Assembly: GCA_025450095.1 (NCBI GenBank)
Contig: JANWID010000120.1
Location: forward strand, 1 to 22,217
Origin: Bacteroidia bacterium
Lineage (GTDB): Bacteria > Bacteroidota > Bacteroidia > AKYH767-A > OLB10
DNA: 22,217 nucleotides
Direction of reading: 5' to 3'
The stretch's first letter is position 1; each line of letters begins with the position of its first letter. Below the pieces are notes generated by a model. The model had not been told where the DNA came from. It ran no database searches and saw only the letters and a list, made by a program, of their open reading frames with translations. This document shows positions 1 to 8,082 of the stretch, piece by piece. Both the position numbers and the translations under genes were made by a program.

Positions 1-428
1 ATAATACCAAACCAATAATCTGAAAATCCTTTATTAGGTGCTGACTTATCACATGATATTTCGGAATTTGATTGCGAAACAAACAGTATATCGCTTGTAA
101 CAGTTGATTTATAAACCTGCATGGTGGTTTCCATAACATCTCCTCCAATATCATTTTGCCAGATAATATTATATGAAGTATCAATTTTCACAACCCAGCC
201 ATCTAACACAGCACAAATAGAATCGTTTTTATCACCACCAATATTCGTTGCACTTGTTCCCGCTAAAATAAGATTGGAATTTTCATCTAAAAAAAAATTT
301 CCTGCAAATTCCTCAAGATCTCCACCAAATGTTTTATCTCCTAATAATGTGAAATTTTGGGAATTTGAATTAATAGAATATAATCCAATCAACATCATGA
401 TAACAAAATATTTCATAAAATCATTCAT
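1..428 (-). CDS. Secreted repeat protein, partial (C-terminus beyond left edge)
   Basis: This reading frame opens with an ATG at 428 and stays open to the window edge, giving about 142 residues. The N-terminus (MNDFMKYFVIMMLIGLYSIN) reads as a signal peptide followed by SNSQ. The mature part contains short repeats of the type GGDLEEFAGN, LILAGTS and DGWVVKIDTSYNIIWQNDIGGD. These resemble the beta-propeller-like 'D-WVVKLD--G---W-KT-GG' repeats frequent in Bacteroidota proteins exported by the type IX system. An in-frame ATG at 416 is an alternative start. It lies downstream of another secreted-protein gene on the same strand, separated by a terminator, so it is probably transcribed separately. 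The substrate and function are unknown, and a C-terminal sorting domain cannot be checked because the end is missing. Confidence 0.72.
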   Translation of the reverse strand, partial: MNDFMKYFVIMMLIGLYSINSNSQNFTLLGDKTFGGDLEEFAGNFFLDENSNLILAGTSATNIGGDKNDSICAVLDGWVVKIDTSYNIIWQNDIGGDVMETTMQVYKSTVTSDILFVSQSNSEISCDKSAPNKGFSDYWFGI

Positions 429-445
429 GATAAAATATTATTAAA

Positions 446-477
446 ATGTGCCCGAAATTCATTCCGTTCAGGCACAT
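446..477 (-). terminator. Rho-independent terminator of the frameshifted secreted-protein gene
   Basis: ATGTGCC (446-452) pairs with GGCACAT (471-477). One mismatch is followed by three more pairs (454-456 with 467-469). On the minus strand the hairpin is followed by a T-rich stretch (TTTTAATAATATTTT). It lies just past the stop codon at 489 and before the next minus-strand start at 428. Confidence 0.7.
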
Positions 478-488
478 CTTATTTCAAA

Positions 489-2037
489 TTAGTTTAGCCT
501 GATATTAATAAATTTTGATTTACTATAATAACCCCTGTTTTTTGAGAATATTTCTATCAAATATAAGGAATTACCATTATTCTCCACAAAGTTTTTTACA
601 TTATTTTGAATGGTAAAATAAGTTCCCTCAAAACAATTAACCAATCGACCGTTTATATCAAAAATATTCGCTTTCAATTTTTCTGTTTCAACTGGAGGCA
701 TCTTAGTGGTTGACAGCTTTAAACTTGTTGCTGACGTAATTGAAGTAACTGTTTTATAATAAACATCAGTGTTTGTAAAATGATGAAAAGAACAATAAAC
801 CGCATCGTTGGCATTTCGACCAGATAAGGATAAATAATTTATAACATCACTGCCAGACAAAGTTGTTGGTACTTCCCAAAAATTTCCAGATGAAGGTACA
901 CCATCCTGAGTACAATGATAGACAATAGGAAAATCTGCTGCGGTAGTTAAGATAGTTAAAGGTCCTGAATTATCAAAATTCCATCCTACTATAATTTCAG
1001 GATTGTTTCCCGTAGGCGATACATATGTTACAACTGGTTCATAGTTTATAGCCCCGTCGGTATCAAAGCTGGAATAGGTTCCATCATTATAAAAATAAGG
1101 ACCATTTAATCCTGTATTATTATCGTTTGTATATCCTATTATTTTATAATAATTTGAATTATCCAAATTTGAGAATACAACAGTCCAGTCGGAAGCAGCA
1201 ACTCCGCTGCTATTAGGATTAGGGCAAGCAATTCGTGGTTTAAAATAAGGTCCGGTTGAAGGAGTAGCTGCTAATATATTGCCTCCAGATGATACTGAAC
1301 TGCCGCCGGCAACAGTTGAAAAATTATCACCGTCAACAATAATTTGTCCTCCCGATTCATACGCATAATAAACTCTATCTATGGAACTGCTGGTCATACA
1401 CATCAGGAAACATACCGACTCCGCTTTGTGATCCAATTCCTACAGGAGTTCCTCCGTTATTCAGAGCAACACTTCCTGAAGTTATGTTTCCAGTTACTGC
1501 ATAAAGTGCATTTGAGTTTCCGTCATCGTAAACAAAAATAAAATCCGATGTTATATAATCGGCATCTATATTCACCGATTGTCCGAAAGTTAATAATCCA
1601 CCTCCTGTGCTTGCATTCGTACTTGATTGAAATTGATTTAAGCCCGTATTATAAATAAAGCTTTCAACATAATACGTACCACCACTGAAATATACCACAA
1701 CAGCCTCTATCTTTCCATTTCCATCAATCACTAAGACAACATCAGGATCATAAGCATTAGTATTTCCTAATGGTATTCTACCTGAATATGGGCCGCCGCC
1801 ACCACCATACACATTCCAGCCTATTTCCGGATTTGTAGTATTTCCGTCGTCCCAAACGGTAACTTCATATGTATCTCCCCCATAATCCAGAATATCATTT
1901 CCGGTAGCACGGCCATTTATTGTTGTGTTATACGCAATATCAAATACTCCAGCTCCGACAAATTGAGCAATTACTGTTGAACTACAGAGCAAAAGAATAA
2001 ACATTCCACATACGAAATAGAATTTAAAATTTTTCAT
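489..2037 (-). pseudogene. T9SS-type secreted protein gene interrupted by a frameshift
   Basis: Two overlapping minus-strand frames form one gene. The first, from the ATG at 2037, starts with a signal peptide (MKNFKFYFVCGMFILLLCSS, cleavage near VIA-QF) and runs to a TAG at 1375-1377. The second takes over in the +1 frame around 1380-1400 with SSIDRVYYAYESGGQ and runs to the TAA at 489. Joined, the product is about 515 residues. It has recurring propeller-like modules (for example DPDVVLVIDGNGK, FPDVYDQ, KPRIACPN, EPVVTYVSP). It ends in a degenerate type A sorting domain: IFDINGRLV, then NSLYLIEIFS, then SKFINIRLN. The usual GxY-hxhh core reads NSLYLIEI. The product would be exported to the periplasm and then through the T9SS. 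The break may be a real mutation or a one-base assembly error. Splitting into two genes is unlikely because the second frame has no signal peptide and no start region of its own. Confidence 0.78.
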
Positions 2038-2182
2038 GTTGTTAAGTTTTAAAATTATTAAACAAATTATGAATTGATACAAAAAACAGTCTATTAAATT
2101 CCAATCAGAAAATCATATTACTATAAATTTAAACAATCACAAAAGTCAAAAGCTGATTTTAAATCTAACAGGGTATAAATAA

Positions 2183-2220
2183 CCCCCCCTACCCGTATTT
2201 TTACCCCCCTTGTTTCCCCC
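2183..2220 (-). other. Four G-tracts on the minus strand (possible G-quadruplex)
   Basis: The plus strand shows C5 (2216-2220), C6 (2204-2209), C3 (2192-2194) and C7 (2183-2189). The minus strand therefore carries G-tracts separated by loops of 6, 9 and 2 nt. This fits the general pattern of four runs of at least three G with short loops. It sits in the 300-bp gap between divergent genes, upstream of both. The rest of the gap is AT-rich and shows only the promoter at 2238-2268. Folding or function is inference. Confidence 0.5.
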
Positions 2221-2237
2221 ATTTTTTAAGCAAGCAC

Positions 2238-2268
2238 TTTACTTTATCACTGCCGGTTATTATATTTG
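2238..2268 (+). promoter_or_regulatory. Bacteroidota-type promoter for the helix-hairpin-helix gene
   Basis: TATATTTG (2261-2268) matches the -7 consensus TAnnTTTG exactly. TTTA (2238-2241) lies 19 nt upstream in the -33 position (consensus TTTG). Transcription would start near 2275, which makes the upstream ATG at 2266 unlikely as the translation start. Confidence 0.5.
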
Positions 2269-2337
2269 TTATATCATTTTGTTCTTTTATTAGATAATAT
2301 TTTCAACGTTATTTTTCACTTTTCAAATTCATTTATC

Positions 2338-3240
2338 ATGTTTTTCTCCAAACTAAAATCCTTCACCCGGGATTATTTTACATTGACAAGTCGTGAACGC
2401 AGGGGTGCCATGGTGCTTGCGTTTATCATCATTCTCCAGATTTGCGCATTGGGCTGGATGCATTTTATCAAATCACCCGAGCCACCCGATATAGAAATTT
2501 TCAATGCGGAAACCGAAGCATTTTTAAATGAAACCGGAACATCGGCGACTACGCCACCAACATCCCGCGAAAGCGCAGAAAAAAAAATTCCAGAGAGACA
2601 ATTATTTCCATTTGATCCAAATACAATTTCAGATAATGAATGGGAAAAGCTGGGGCTTACCAAAAAGCAAATTGCGGTGATACGGAATTATCTCCGTAAA
2701 GGCGGCCGCTTCCGCGATAAAGAAAGTTTTTCCAAAATGTATTGCATTTCAGTTGAAGAATACAAAACGCTGGAACCTTATATTTCGATTTCAACCATCA
2801 AACAAATTCCCGACAACGAAGCAAAACAAAATCCTTACACCAAAAAACAAACAGTAATTGTAGAATTGAATAGTGCCGACACCCTTCTTTTGCAGGAATT
2901 ACCACTTGTCGGACCGGGAAGGGCCCGGATGATCTTTCGTTATCGTGAGAAAATGGGTGGATTTTACTCCGTGGAGCAGCTTCGTGAAGTATTTACCATC
3001 GACAGCACAGTTTACAATGCCCTGTTACCGCACATCCGGGTTGATTCCAGGCTGATCCGAAAATTTAATATCAACAGCGATTCGCTCAGCCACCCGTATA
3101 TTGGTAAAAAGCTGGCGGGAATCCTTTTAGCTTATCGCAAACAGCATGGCAATTTCAAAGATATCAGCGACTTACAGAAAGTTTCGCTTCCGGATGATCA
3201 ATTACCTGATAAAATTGCACCTTATGTGTCTTTTGAATAA
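2338..3240 (+). CDS. Membrane-anchored triple helix-hairpin-helix (ComEA-like) protein
   Basis: The product is 300 residues from the ATG at 2338. An in-frame ATG at 2266 would add 24 residues but overlaps the predicted promoter. A short basic N-terminus (KLKSFTRDYF..SRERRG) precedes one membrane helix at about residues 25-42. A low-complexity linker (about 45-88) leads to three helix-hairpin-helix modules at about 92-150, 174-235 and 242-298. The middle one is the most canonical: VELNSADTLLLQELPLVGPG followed by RARMIFRYREKMGGF, as in ComEA-type DNA-binding proteins. The family binds DNA non-specifically in competence proteins. Whether this anchored, three-module form takes part in DNA uptake is inference. 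The stop codon overlaps the promoter of the next gene. Confidence 0.85.
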   Translation: MFFSKLKSFTRDYFTLTSRERRGAMVLAFIIILQICALGWMHFIKSPEPPDIEIFNAETEAFLNETGTSATTPPTSRESAEKKIPERQLFPFDPNTISDNEWEKLGLTKKQIAVIRNYLRKGGRFRDKESFSKMYCISVEEYKTLEPYISISTIKQIPDNEAKQNPYTKKQTVIVELNSADTLLLQELPLVGPGRARMIFRYREKMGGFYSVEQLREVFTIDSTVYNALLPHIRVDSRLIRKFNINSDSLSHPYIGKKLAGILLAYRKQHGNFKDISDLQKVSLPDDQLPDKIAPYVSFE

Positions 3241-3245
3241 TTTTG
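3215..3245 (+). promoter_or_regulatory. Promoter for the acyl-CoA dehydrogenase gene
   Basis: TAATTTTG (3238-3245) matches TAnnTTTG and contains the stop codon of the preceding gene. TTG at 3215-3217 lies 20 nt upstream, a suitable -33 spacing. The predicted leader is about 50 nt. The match rests on consensus only. Confidence 0.42.
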
Positions 3246-3301
3246 CGCTCGCTTAAAAATCCAGTCTCTCGTTTTTAAAAACCTTCAACCGCGAATACCT
3301 T

Positions 3302-4441
3302 ATGGACTTTCAACTTAATGAAAATCAGAAAATGATTGCCCAAACTGTTCGCGATTTCGCTGAGCGTAATATCAAGCCGAAGATGATGGATTGGGATGAA
3401 TCGCAGGAATTCCCTTTGGCGGTTTTTAAAAAGATGGGAGAGCTTGGCCTGATGGGTATACTGGTTCCTACTGAATATGGAGGTGCCGGCCTGGGATATT
3501 TTGAATATGTGACTGCGATTTCGGAAGTAGCCAAAGTTTGCGGCTCTATCGGTTTATCAATGGCTGCACACAATTCACTTTGCACCGGACACATCATGCA
3601 GTTCGGAAATGAAAAACAAAAAAAGAAATATCTTCCGAAACTTGCTACCGCGGAGCACCTGGGTGCATGGGGACTGACTGAAGCCAACACCGGCAGCGAT
3701 GCCATGCGTATGCGTTGTACCGCAAAAAAAGACGGAGATCACTGGATAATTAACGGCGCTAAAAACTGGATCACACACGGAATTAGTGGTGACATCGCCG
3801 TGGTGCTTGCACGTACCGGCGAGCTTCTTGACTCAAAAGGAATTACCGCTTTTGTTGTAGAACGTGGCACTCCTGGTTTTCGGGGCGGTAAAAAAGAAAA
3901 TAAACTGGGAATGCGTGCATCTGAAACAGCAGAGATGATTTTCGAAGATTGCAGGGTTCCCGATGAAAACCGCCTGGGTGAAATCGGTGAAGGATTTGTC
4001 CAGTCGATGAAAGTACTCGACGGTGGTCGCATCAGCATTGCAGCTCTTTCACTCGGTATAGCTAAAGGCGCATACGAAGCCGCTCTGAAATATTCGAAAG
4101 AACGTGAGCAATTTGGAAAACCTATCAGCACATTCCAGGCTATTGGTTTCAAACTCGCTGATATGGCAACCGAAATCGAAGCTGCCGAGCTGCTCACCAT
4201 GCAATCAGCAGATCTCAAGAACCGGGGTGAACGAGTGACCAAACAATCCGCTTTTGCAAAATATTATGCTTCGGAGGTGTGCGTACGTGCTGCAAATAAT
4301 GCGGGGCAAATTTTCGGTGGATATGGCTATACAAAAGAGTTCCCGGTTGAAAAATTTTACCGCGATTCCAAATTGTGTACCATCGGTGAAGGCACATCTG
4401 AAATTCAGAAGCTGGTCATCGCACGGGAAATTTTGAGATAA
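3302..4441 (+). CDS. Acyl-CoA dehydrogenase, short-chain (butyryl-CoA) type
   Basis: This 379-residue protein has the normal length for the family and lines up along its whole length. It oxidises an acyl-CoA to the trans-2-enoyl-CoA with FAD, passing electrons to electron-transfer flavoprotein; it is cytoplasmic. The N-terminal helical domain is about residues 1-117. The first signature, [14 protein letters not shown] (121-134), begins the beta domain. The second, [20 protein letters not shown] (336-355), is in the C-terminal helical domain. The catalytic base is expected to be Glu363 in IGEGTSEIQ, the position seen in short-chain and butyryl-CoA dehydrogenases. [19 protein letters not shown] and REQFGKPI are also typical. 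The exact chain length of the substrate cannot be read from sequence; short-chain is most likely. No etfAB or other beta-oxidation genes are nearby. The MarR gene follows after about 100 bp. Confidence 0.96.
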   Translation: MDFQLNENQKMIAQTVRDFAERNIKPKMMDWDESQEFPLAVFKKMGELGLMGILVPTEYGGAGLGYFEYVTAISEVAKVCGSIGLSMAAHNSLCTGHIMQFGNEKQKKKYLPKLATAEHLGAWGLTEANTGSDAMRMRCTAKKDGDHWIINGAKNWITHGISGDIAVVLARTGELLDSKGITAFVVERGTPGFRGGKKENKLGMRASETAEMIFEDCRVPDENRLGEIGEGFVQSMKVLDGGRISIAALSLGIAKGAYEAALKYSKEREQFGKPISTFQAIGFKLADMATEIEAAELLTMQSADLKNRGERVTKQSAFAKYYASEVCVRAANNAGQIFGGYGYTKEFPVEKFYRDSKLCTIGEGTSEIQKLVIAREILR

Positions 4442-4454
4442 ATTACTGTTTTAT

Positions 4455-4472
4455 TTTTAGAGGTTCCCTTAA
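4455..4472 (+). repeat. Copy 1 of an 18-bp shared intergenic sequence
   Basis: TTTTAGAGGTTCCCTTAA here is identical to 15668-15685. This copy lies between the acyl-CoA dehydrogenase stop and the MarR gene. GGTTC (4462-4466) and GAACC (4474-4478) could also form a small hairpin. Its role is unknown. Confidence 0.6.
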
Positions 4473-4501
4473 CGAACCGGGTATATGAAGTAATTGAGAT
4501 A

Positions 4502-4531
4502 TTGCCTGAATTTTTCGTATTTTTAACTTTT
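4502..4531 (+). promoter_or_regulatory. Possible promoter of the MarR gene
   Basis: TTG (4502-4504), a 19-nt spacer and TAACTTTT (4524-4531; one mismatch to TAnnTTTG) precede the ATG at 4545. The leader would be very short. Confidence 0.3.
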
Positions 4532-4544
4532 TACTGGCAACGCA

Positions 4545-5015
4545 ATGGATTTGGAGAAGGAAATCCGGCAGAACATAAAGTTTCAGTCGGAATACCAGAA
4601 ATTATCGGTGAATATTCTGTATTCGGCTTCCTGGCTGGGTATCCTGATTTCAAGAAAGCTGAAACCATTTGGTTTAACCATCCAGCAATTCAATGTGCTT
4701 CGTATCCTCCGTGGTCAGTTTCCGGAACCAGCTACTATCAATACACTTATCGAAAGGATGATCGATAAAAGCAGTAATGCATCCCGCCTGGTGGATCGCC
4801 TGCAACACAAAGCTCTTGTTGACCGGTGTGTGAGCACGACCGATAAACGTTCGGTACATGTGAAAATAACAGCGAAGGGACTCGACTTACTGAAAGTAAT
4901 CGATCAGCATACCCGCTCTTTTGAAGAAGGAATTCGTCACCTTTCAGAAGAAGAAGCAAGGGAAATGAACCTGCTTTTGGATAAGATGAGAGGGAACGGA
5001 AATAATGATAAATGA
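4545..5015 (+). CDS. MarR family transcriptional regulator
   Basis: This 156-residue protein has the size of MarR proteins. It has an N-terminal dimerisation helix, a winged helix-turn-helix at about residues 45-110 and a C-terminal dimerisation helix at about 112-150. TIQQFNVLRILRGQ begins the DNA-binding domain, and MIDKSSNASRLVDRL (72-86) is the recognition helix region. The wing contains the typical DKR motif in STTDKRSVHVKIT (97-109), followed by AKGLDLL. Such proteins are dimeric, usually ligand-responsive regulators of neighbouring genes. The target is not evident; the upstream acyl-CoA dehydrogenase gene is on the same strand. The stop lies in a short ATGATAA-type direct repeat, and the gene faces the polysaccharide operon across a palindromic repeat. 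Confidence 0.93.
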   Translation: MDLEKEIRQNIKFQSEYQKLSVNILYSASWLGILISRKLKPFGLTIQQFNVLRILRGQFPEPATINTLIERMIDKSSNASRLVDRLQHKALVDRCVSTTDKRSVHVKITAKGLDLLKVIDQHTRSFEEGIRHLSEEEAREMNLLLDKMRGNGNNDK

Positions 5016-5103
5016 TAAATGATGAATAATACTCATTGCATGTGGGCATTAAAAAAATAATTGAATATGCGACATTCTTTTTTTTGTCGTCGCGGAAAAA
5101 TAA

Positions 5104-5175
5104 ACCACGGAGGCACAGAGACACAGAGTTACACGGAGGCCTCTGTGGTTCTCCGTGTCTCCGTGCCTCCGTGGT
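5104..5175. repeat. 72-bp long palindromic intergenic repeat
   Basis: ACCACGGAGGCAC (5104-5116) is perfectly complementary to GTGCCTCCGTGGT (5163-5175). The pairing continues inward almost to the centre (AGAGACACAGAG against CTCCGTGTCTCC, with GT pairs), so nearly the whole 72 bp can fold. I recognise the sequence type: GGAGGCACAGAGACACAGAG-like palindromes are scattered between genes in many environmental bacterial genomes, and their translation is often mispredicted as a protein. It lies between converging genes (MarR gene ending at 5015, glycosyltransferase gene ending at 5208), so it may also end transcription from both sides. Confidence 0.9.
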
Positions 5176-5207
5176 AAATAGACCCAAACAGGTTGTACCA
5201 ACAGGGC

Positions 5208-6650
5208 TTAAGGATACGCTTTTTTAATCTCATAAATTTCCCAGCCATCACCAACGGCTTCGCGCAGAACAGCATCAGCGGAATCTTTCAGAAGATGAAA
5301 ATTGATCATCGGACTTTGGTCCTTCCATCGCTTTTCACAGGATGCACGGTTGAATAACATCATGGATCCTGTTACTACGGAGTCTAGTTTGTGCGGCCAC
5401 ATCGGAACAACAATTCCATTATATCCGTAACTACGCAATGCGCCTTCCATCGCAAATGTATAAAGCACATCCGGATGATAGGATTTCATTTTGTCTGTAA
5501 GTTGTTTTTCGATTCGGTTGTATTTATAAAACGGCAGAAACGCTCTTCCTGCAAATACAAGTTGCAAAACCACAGTTCCTATTAATAGCAGTCTCAAAAT
5601 GTTTTTTTTGCCGTGAAAATATGCCAGTACCGAAAGGTATGCAGGAAAACAAAATACAAGATAAAATGGTAATACAACCATCAGGAACCGGTCGTTGCGA
5701 ATGGACATACCCGCGAGAAACAGCAGGTAACACAACATGGAAATCAACATTACAGGCCACACCAGGAGCGGTTTGTTTTTTTTGAAAATGAGAATGGTAA
5801 GAAACAAAATTCCGGGATAAACAAATCCCGGGTGTACCAGGAAAGAAAAAACATAAATAATATTCGGCAGAAAATACTGCATGGAACCATCGATGGTATT
5901 AAAACTGCTCCTGAAAAAATTCATTACCGACCAGTCTGACATCAAATCATGATGGAAAATATCGGCAGCATGTGTACTCTTAAAATAAAAATGCACGATC
6001 ACCGGTATAAGGGATGCGATGAATGAAATGAATAGTGGAACGGGACGGAATGATCGGAGCATTATAATAACAGATACTAATAGAACCGGGAAGAGCAATG
6101 GGGCCATTGCAAAACGCGTGAATACGGCAAGCGATGCAAATACCGGTATGAAGTAAATAGTGACACGTTTATTGCAGTATACTGTCAGGTACAACAAATA
6201 AAAACACGAACAAGCAAACGCAAGTGCAGTAATATCCGTCATAATGGAAACTGAATACCGGAAAAAAAACGGCGCACATCCAAGGAACACCACTACATAA
6301 AATAACGCCTCTCTTTCTCTACCCGGAAATTCCCGGATAAGAACTTTGAACAGGAGGAATAGTATCCAGGCAGCACCAAAAATACTCCAGAGCTGCAATG
6401 CAACTTGCGGACCAGCGACAACCGATAACAACGCTCCCATCAGGGGATAATTTACCGGCCAGAAAAAATCTCCTGCAGGAATTCCGGAGCTGAGCAGATC
6501 TGCCAGCCGGTGGGTATATCTCAGGTATTCGTGACAATCGGTTCCATACAAACCGTTATATCCTGAAACAATTACAAATACTATCAGCAGGAATATCCAG
6601 GTGAAATAAAAAACCAGTCCTGTCTTTTTTTCATCCCGCATCATGTGCAT
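5208..6650 (-). CDS. GT-C fold membrane glycosyltransferase-like protein
   Basis: This integral membrane protein of up to 480 residues has roughly ten or more hydrophobic helices. An N-terminal helix is followed by a short loop with YGTDCHEYLRYTHRL, the place where GT-C enzymes of the ArnT/PMT type (glycosyltransferase family 39-like) carry an acidic residue. Later parts include RYSVSIMTDITALAFA, NDRFLMVVLPFYLVF and a soluble C-terminus of about 100 residues. Such enzymes transfer a sugar from a lipid-phosphate donor on the outer face of the inner membrane. The acceptor here is unknown. It is the last gene of a polysaccharide operon and overlaps the polymerase gene by up to 20 bp. Starts at 6650, 6644 and 6641 are all possible. 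A plain polytopic membrane protein without transferase activity cannot be excluded. Confidence 0.78.
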   Translation of the reverse strand: MHMMRDEKKTGLVFYFTWIFLLIVFVIVSGYNGLYGTDCHEYLRYTHRLADLLSSGIPAGDFFWPVNYPLMGALLSVVAGPQVALQLWSIFGAAWILFLLFKVLIREFPGREREALFYVVVFLGCAPFFFRYSVSIMTDITALAFACSCFYLLYLTVYCNKRVTIYFIPVFASLAVFTRFAMAPLLFPVLLVSVIIMLRSFRPVPLFISFIASLIPVIVHFYFKSTHAADIFHHDLMSDWSVMNFFRSSFNTIDGSMQYFLPNIIYVFSFLVHPGFVYPGILFLTILIFKKNKPLLVWPVMLISMLCYLLFLAGMSIRNDRFLMVVLPFYLVFCFPAYLSVLAYFHGKKNILRLLLIGTVVLQLVFAGRAFLPFYKYNRIEKQLTDKMKSYHPDVLYTFAMEGALRSYGYNGIVVPMWPHKLDSVVTGSMMLFNRASCEKRWKDQSPMINFHLLKDSADAVLREAVGDGWEIYEIKKAYP

Positions 6651-8082
6651 GCCTGTTGGTGCGAAGATGAGCTACAGTAAAGAAAGCAATTGCGGTATAA
6701 AACAATGCAGCCGTTTTATCAGTATCCAGGAAATTATTAAACAAGCTGTGCACTGAAAAAGTCGTAAATGCAAAGAGGAATGCTAGGTGCATGCTGTTAA
6801 TTTTTTCATGGTAACAGCTGCGAAAAGCGTAAACAAATATCAATATAACTGCAGCGGTGAAAAATAAAGCTGCCATTATTCCCGATTCCGACAGTACCAA
6901 TAAAAATTCATTATGTGCTGTTCCGCCTTTGCCTTCCTTAATATTGTATGGTGATTTGACACTGATACGCGTCATTTCTTCTTCACGCTGAAATGATAGA
7001 TATTGAAACTGGTAAGTGCCGGGGCCAAATCCGGTGAACGGTTTTTCCTGGAACATCCGCAACGCACATTTCCACCGGTTCAGTCGTTCAGCATTACTTT
7101 GGTCATTGGTAATATTCAATACCGATTTTGTCTGCTCTTCAATACTGGAATTCCGGGCACCCGAATCGTAGCGGTTTGCTTTTATTTGAAACAACAAGTC
7201 GTCGGATTTAATATAAATAAATGAAAATACGGACAAGAAAATAATAACCAATAAAGGAGCCGGCGTCCGCGATTTTGCAACCAGCCATAAAAGTAATGCT
7301 GCACCAACGCTGATCCATGCCGCACGCGAGACAGCAAGAAACAATGCCGTAACCATTAAAACAGTACACAGCAGAAAAATTATTCTTAAAAATCCGGAAT
7401 TACGCCAGGCTTTCAGAATGGTTAATGGTAAAAAAAATGCAACGGCCGCACTATAAATTGTATGATCCTGGAAAAATGGTTTGGTAATGTAGCCGGTTAC
7501 ATCTTTGGAAAATTCAAACATGGAATGCCGGAATAAAACAATTGAAACGATGATCATTAATGACAGGAGATAATAACCCACAAACGAATAATTCCCGGAA
7601 GGTTGCCTGAAATACAAATAAGCTCCTCCGTAAAATGATATCATATAAATGGTTTTGATAATTACAGATTTGACAGAAACCATCGGCATTTCAGAGAAAA
7701 ACATGGAAATAAAATTGCAAACCAGGAAACATAACAGGAGGATGGTTACCGGTTGCGAAAACCATTCATTAAAAACTGTTGTATTTCTAAGCCAATACAA
7801 CACAACCGAAATTCCCATTGCGGCAACAAGCAATTCGGAAGGAAACAGCACCTGGTTTTCTCCTGATATTGGAATACTGACTGAAAATGGAAGCGTCAGC
7901 AACACCACATGAAATGACCATCGGATTCCGGCCATGTAGAAAATGAAACCGATCCCTGTAATTGTAATAACTGAAAGAAAGGGGACAAAGTAACTTCCAA
8001 ACCGGGTGAGCAAAAGGACAACAGCCAGGAAGATTCCGATTCCTGCAATGGTATACCAACGTTCTTTTAAGAAACCCGTCAT
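6631..8082 (-). CDS. O-antigen polymerase/ligase-like membrane protein (Wzy/WaaL type)
   Basis: This 483-residue polytopic protein has about ten or more membrane helices and one large loop near residues 300-390. The loop carries CALRMFQEKPFTGFGPGTY and, after a charged stretch, GGTAHNEFLLVLSESGI. The GxGPG...HNxxL..L.E.G pattern is typical of the O-antigen ligase/polymerase domain (Wzy_C), with the His in the periplasmic loop. Family members join polysaccharide repeat units or transfer them to an acceptor at the outer face of the inner membrane. Ligase and polymerase cannot be told apart by sequence; the adjoining Wzz-like gene favours a polymerase. Its ATG overlaps the stop of the upstream gene by four bases (ATGA), so translation is probably coupled. 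Confidence 0.87.
   Translation of the reverse strand: MTGFLKERWYTIAGIGIFLAVVLLLTRFGSYFVPFLSVITITGIGFIFYMAGIRWSFHVVLLTLPFSVSIPISGENQVLFPSELLVAAMGISVVLYWLRNTTVFNEWFSQPVTILLLCFLVCNFISMFFSEMPMVSVKSVIIKTIYMISFYGGAYLYFRQPSGNYSFVGYYLLSLMIIVSIVLFRHSMFEFSKDVTGYITKPFFQDHTIYSAAVAFFLPLTILKAWRNSGFLRIIFLLCTVLMVTALFLAVSRAAWISVGAALLLWLVAKSRTPAPLLVIIFLSVFSFIYIKSDDLLFQIKANRYDSGARNSSIEEQTKSVLNITNDQSNAERLNRWKCALRMFQEKPFTGFGPGTYQFQYLSFQREEEMTRISVKSPYNIKEGKGGTAHNEFLLVLSESGIMAALFFTAAVILIFVYAFRSCYHEKINSMHLAFLFAFTTFSVHSLFNNFLDTDKTAALFYTAIAFFTVAHLRTNRHAHDAG

Noticed and set aside
121..444. Plus-strand open frame of 107 codons
   Set aside because: The opposite strand carries a better secreted-protein frame with a signal peptide and family-like repeats.
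3739..4242. Minus-strand open frame of 167 codons
   Set aside because: Antisense to the acyl-CoA dehydrogenase gene, whose frame is intact and clearly homologous throughout.
5003..5030. Short AATGATA direct repeats at the end of the MarR gene
   Set aside because: Three imperfect 7-bp units in low-complexity sequence; no sign of function.
4747..5187. Minus-strand open frame of 146 codons across the MarR gene and the palindrome
   Set aside because: It is antisense to the MarR gene. Its N-terminal part is the well-known false protein produced by translating the GGAGGCACAGAG palindrome.
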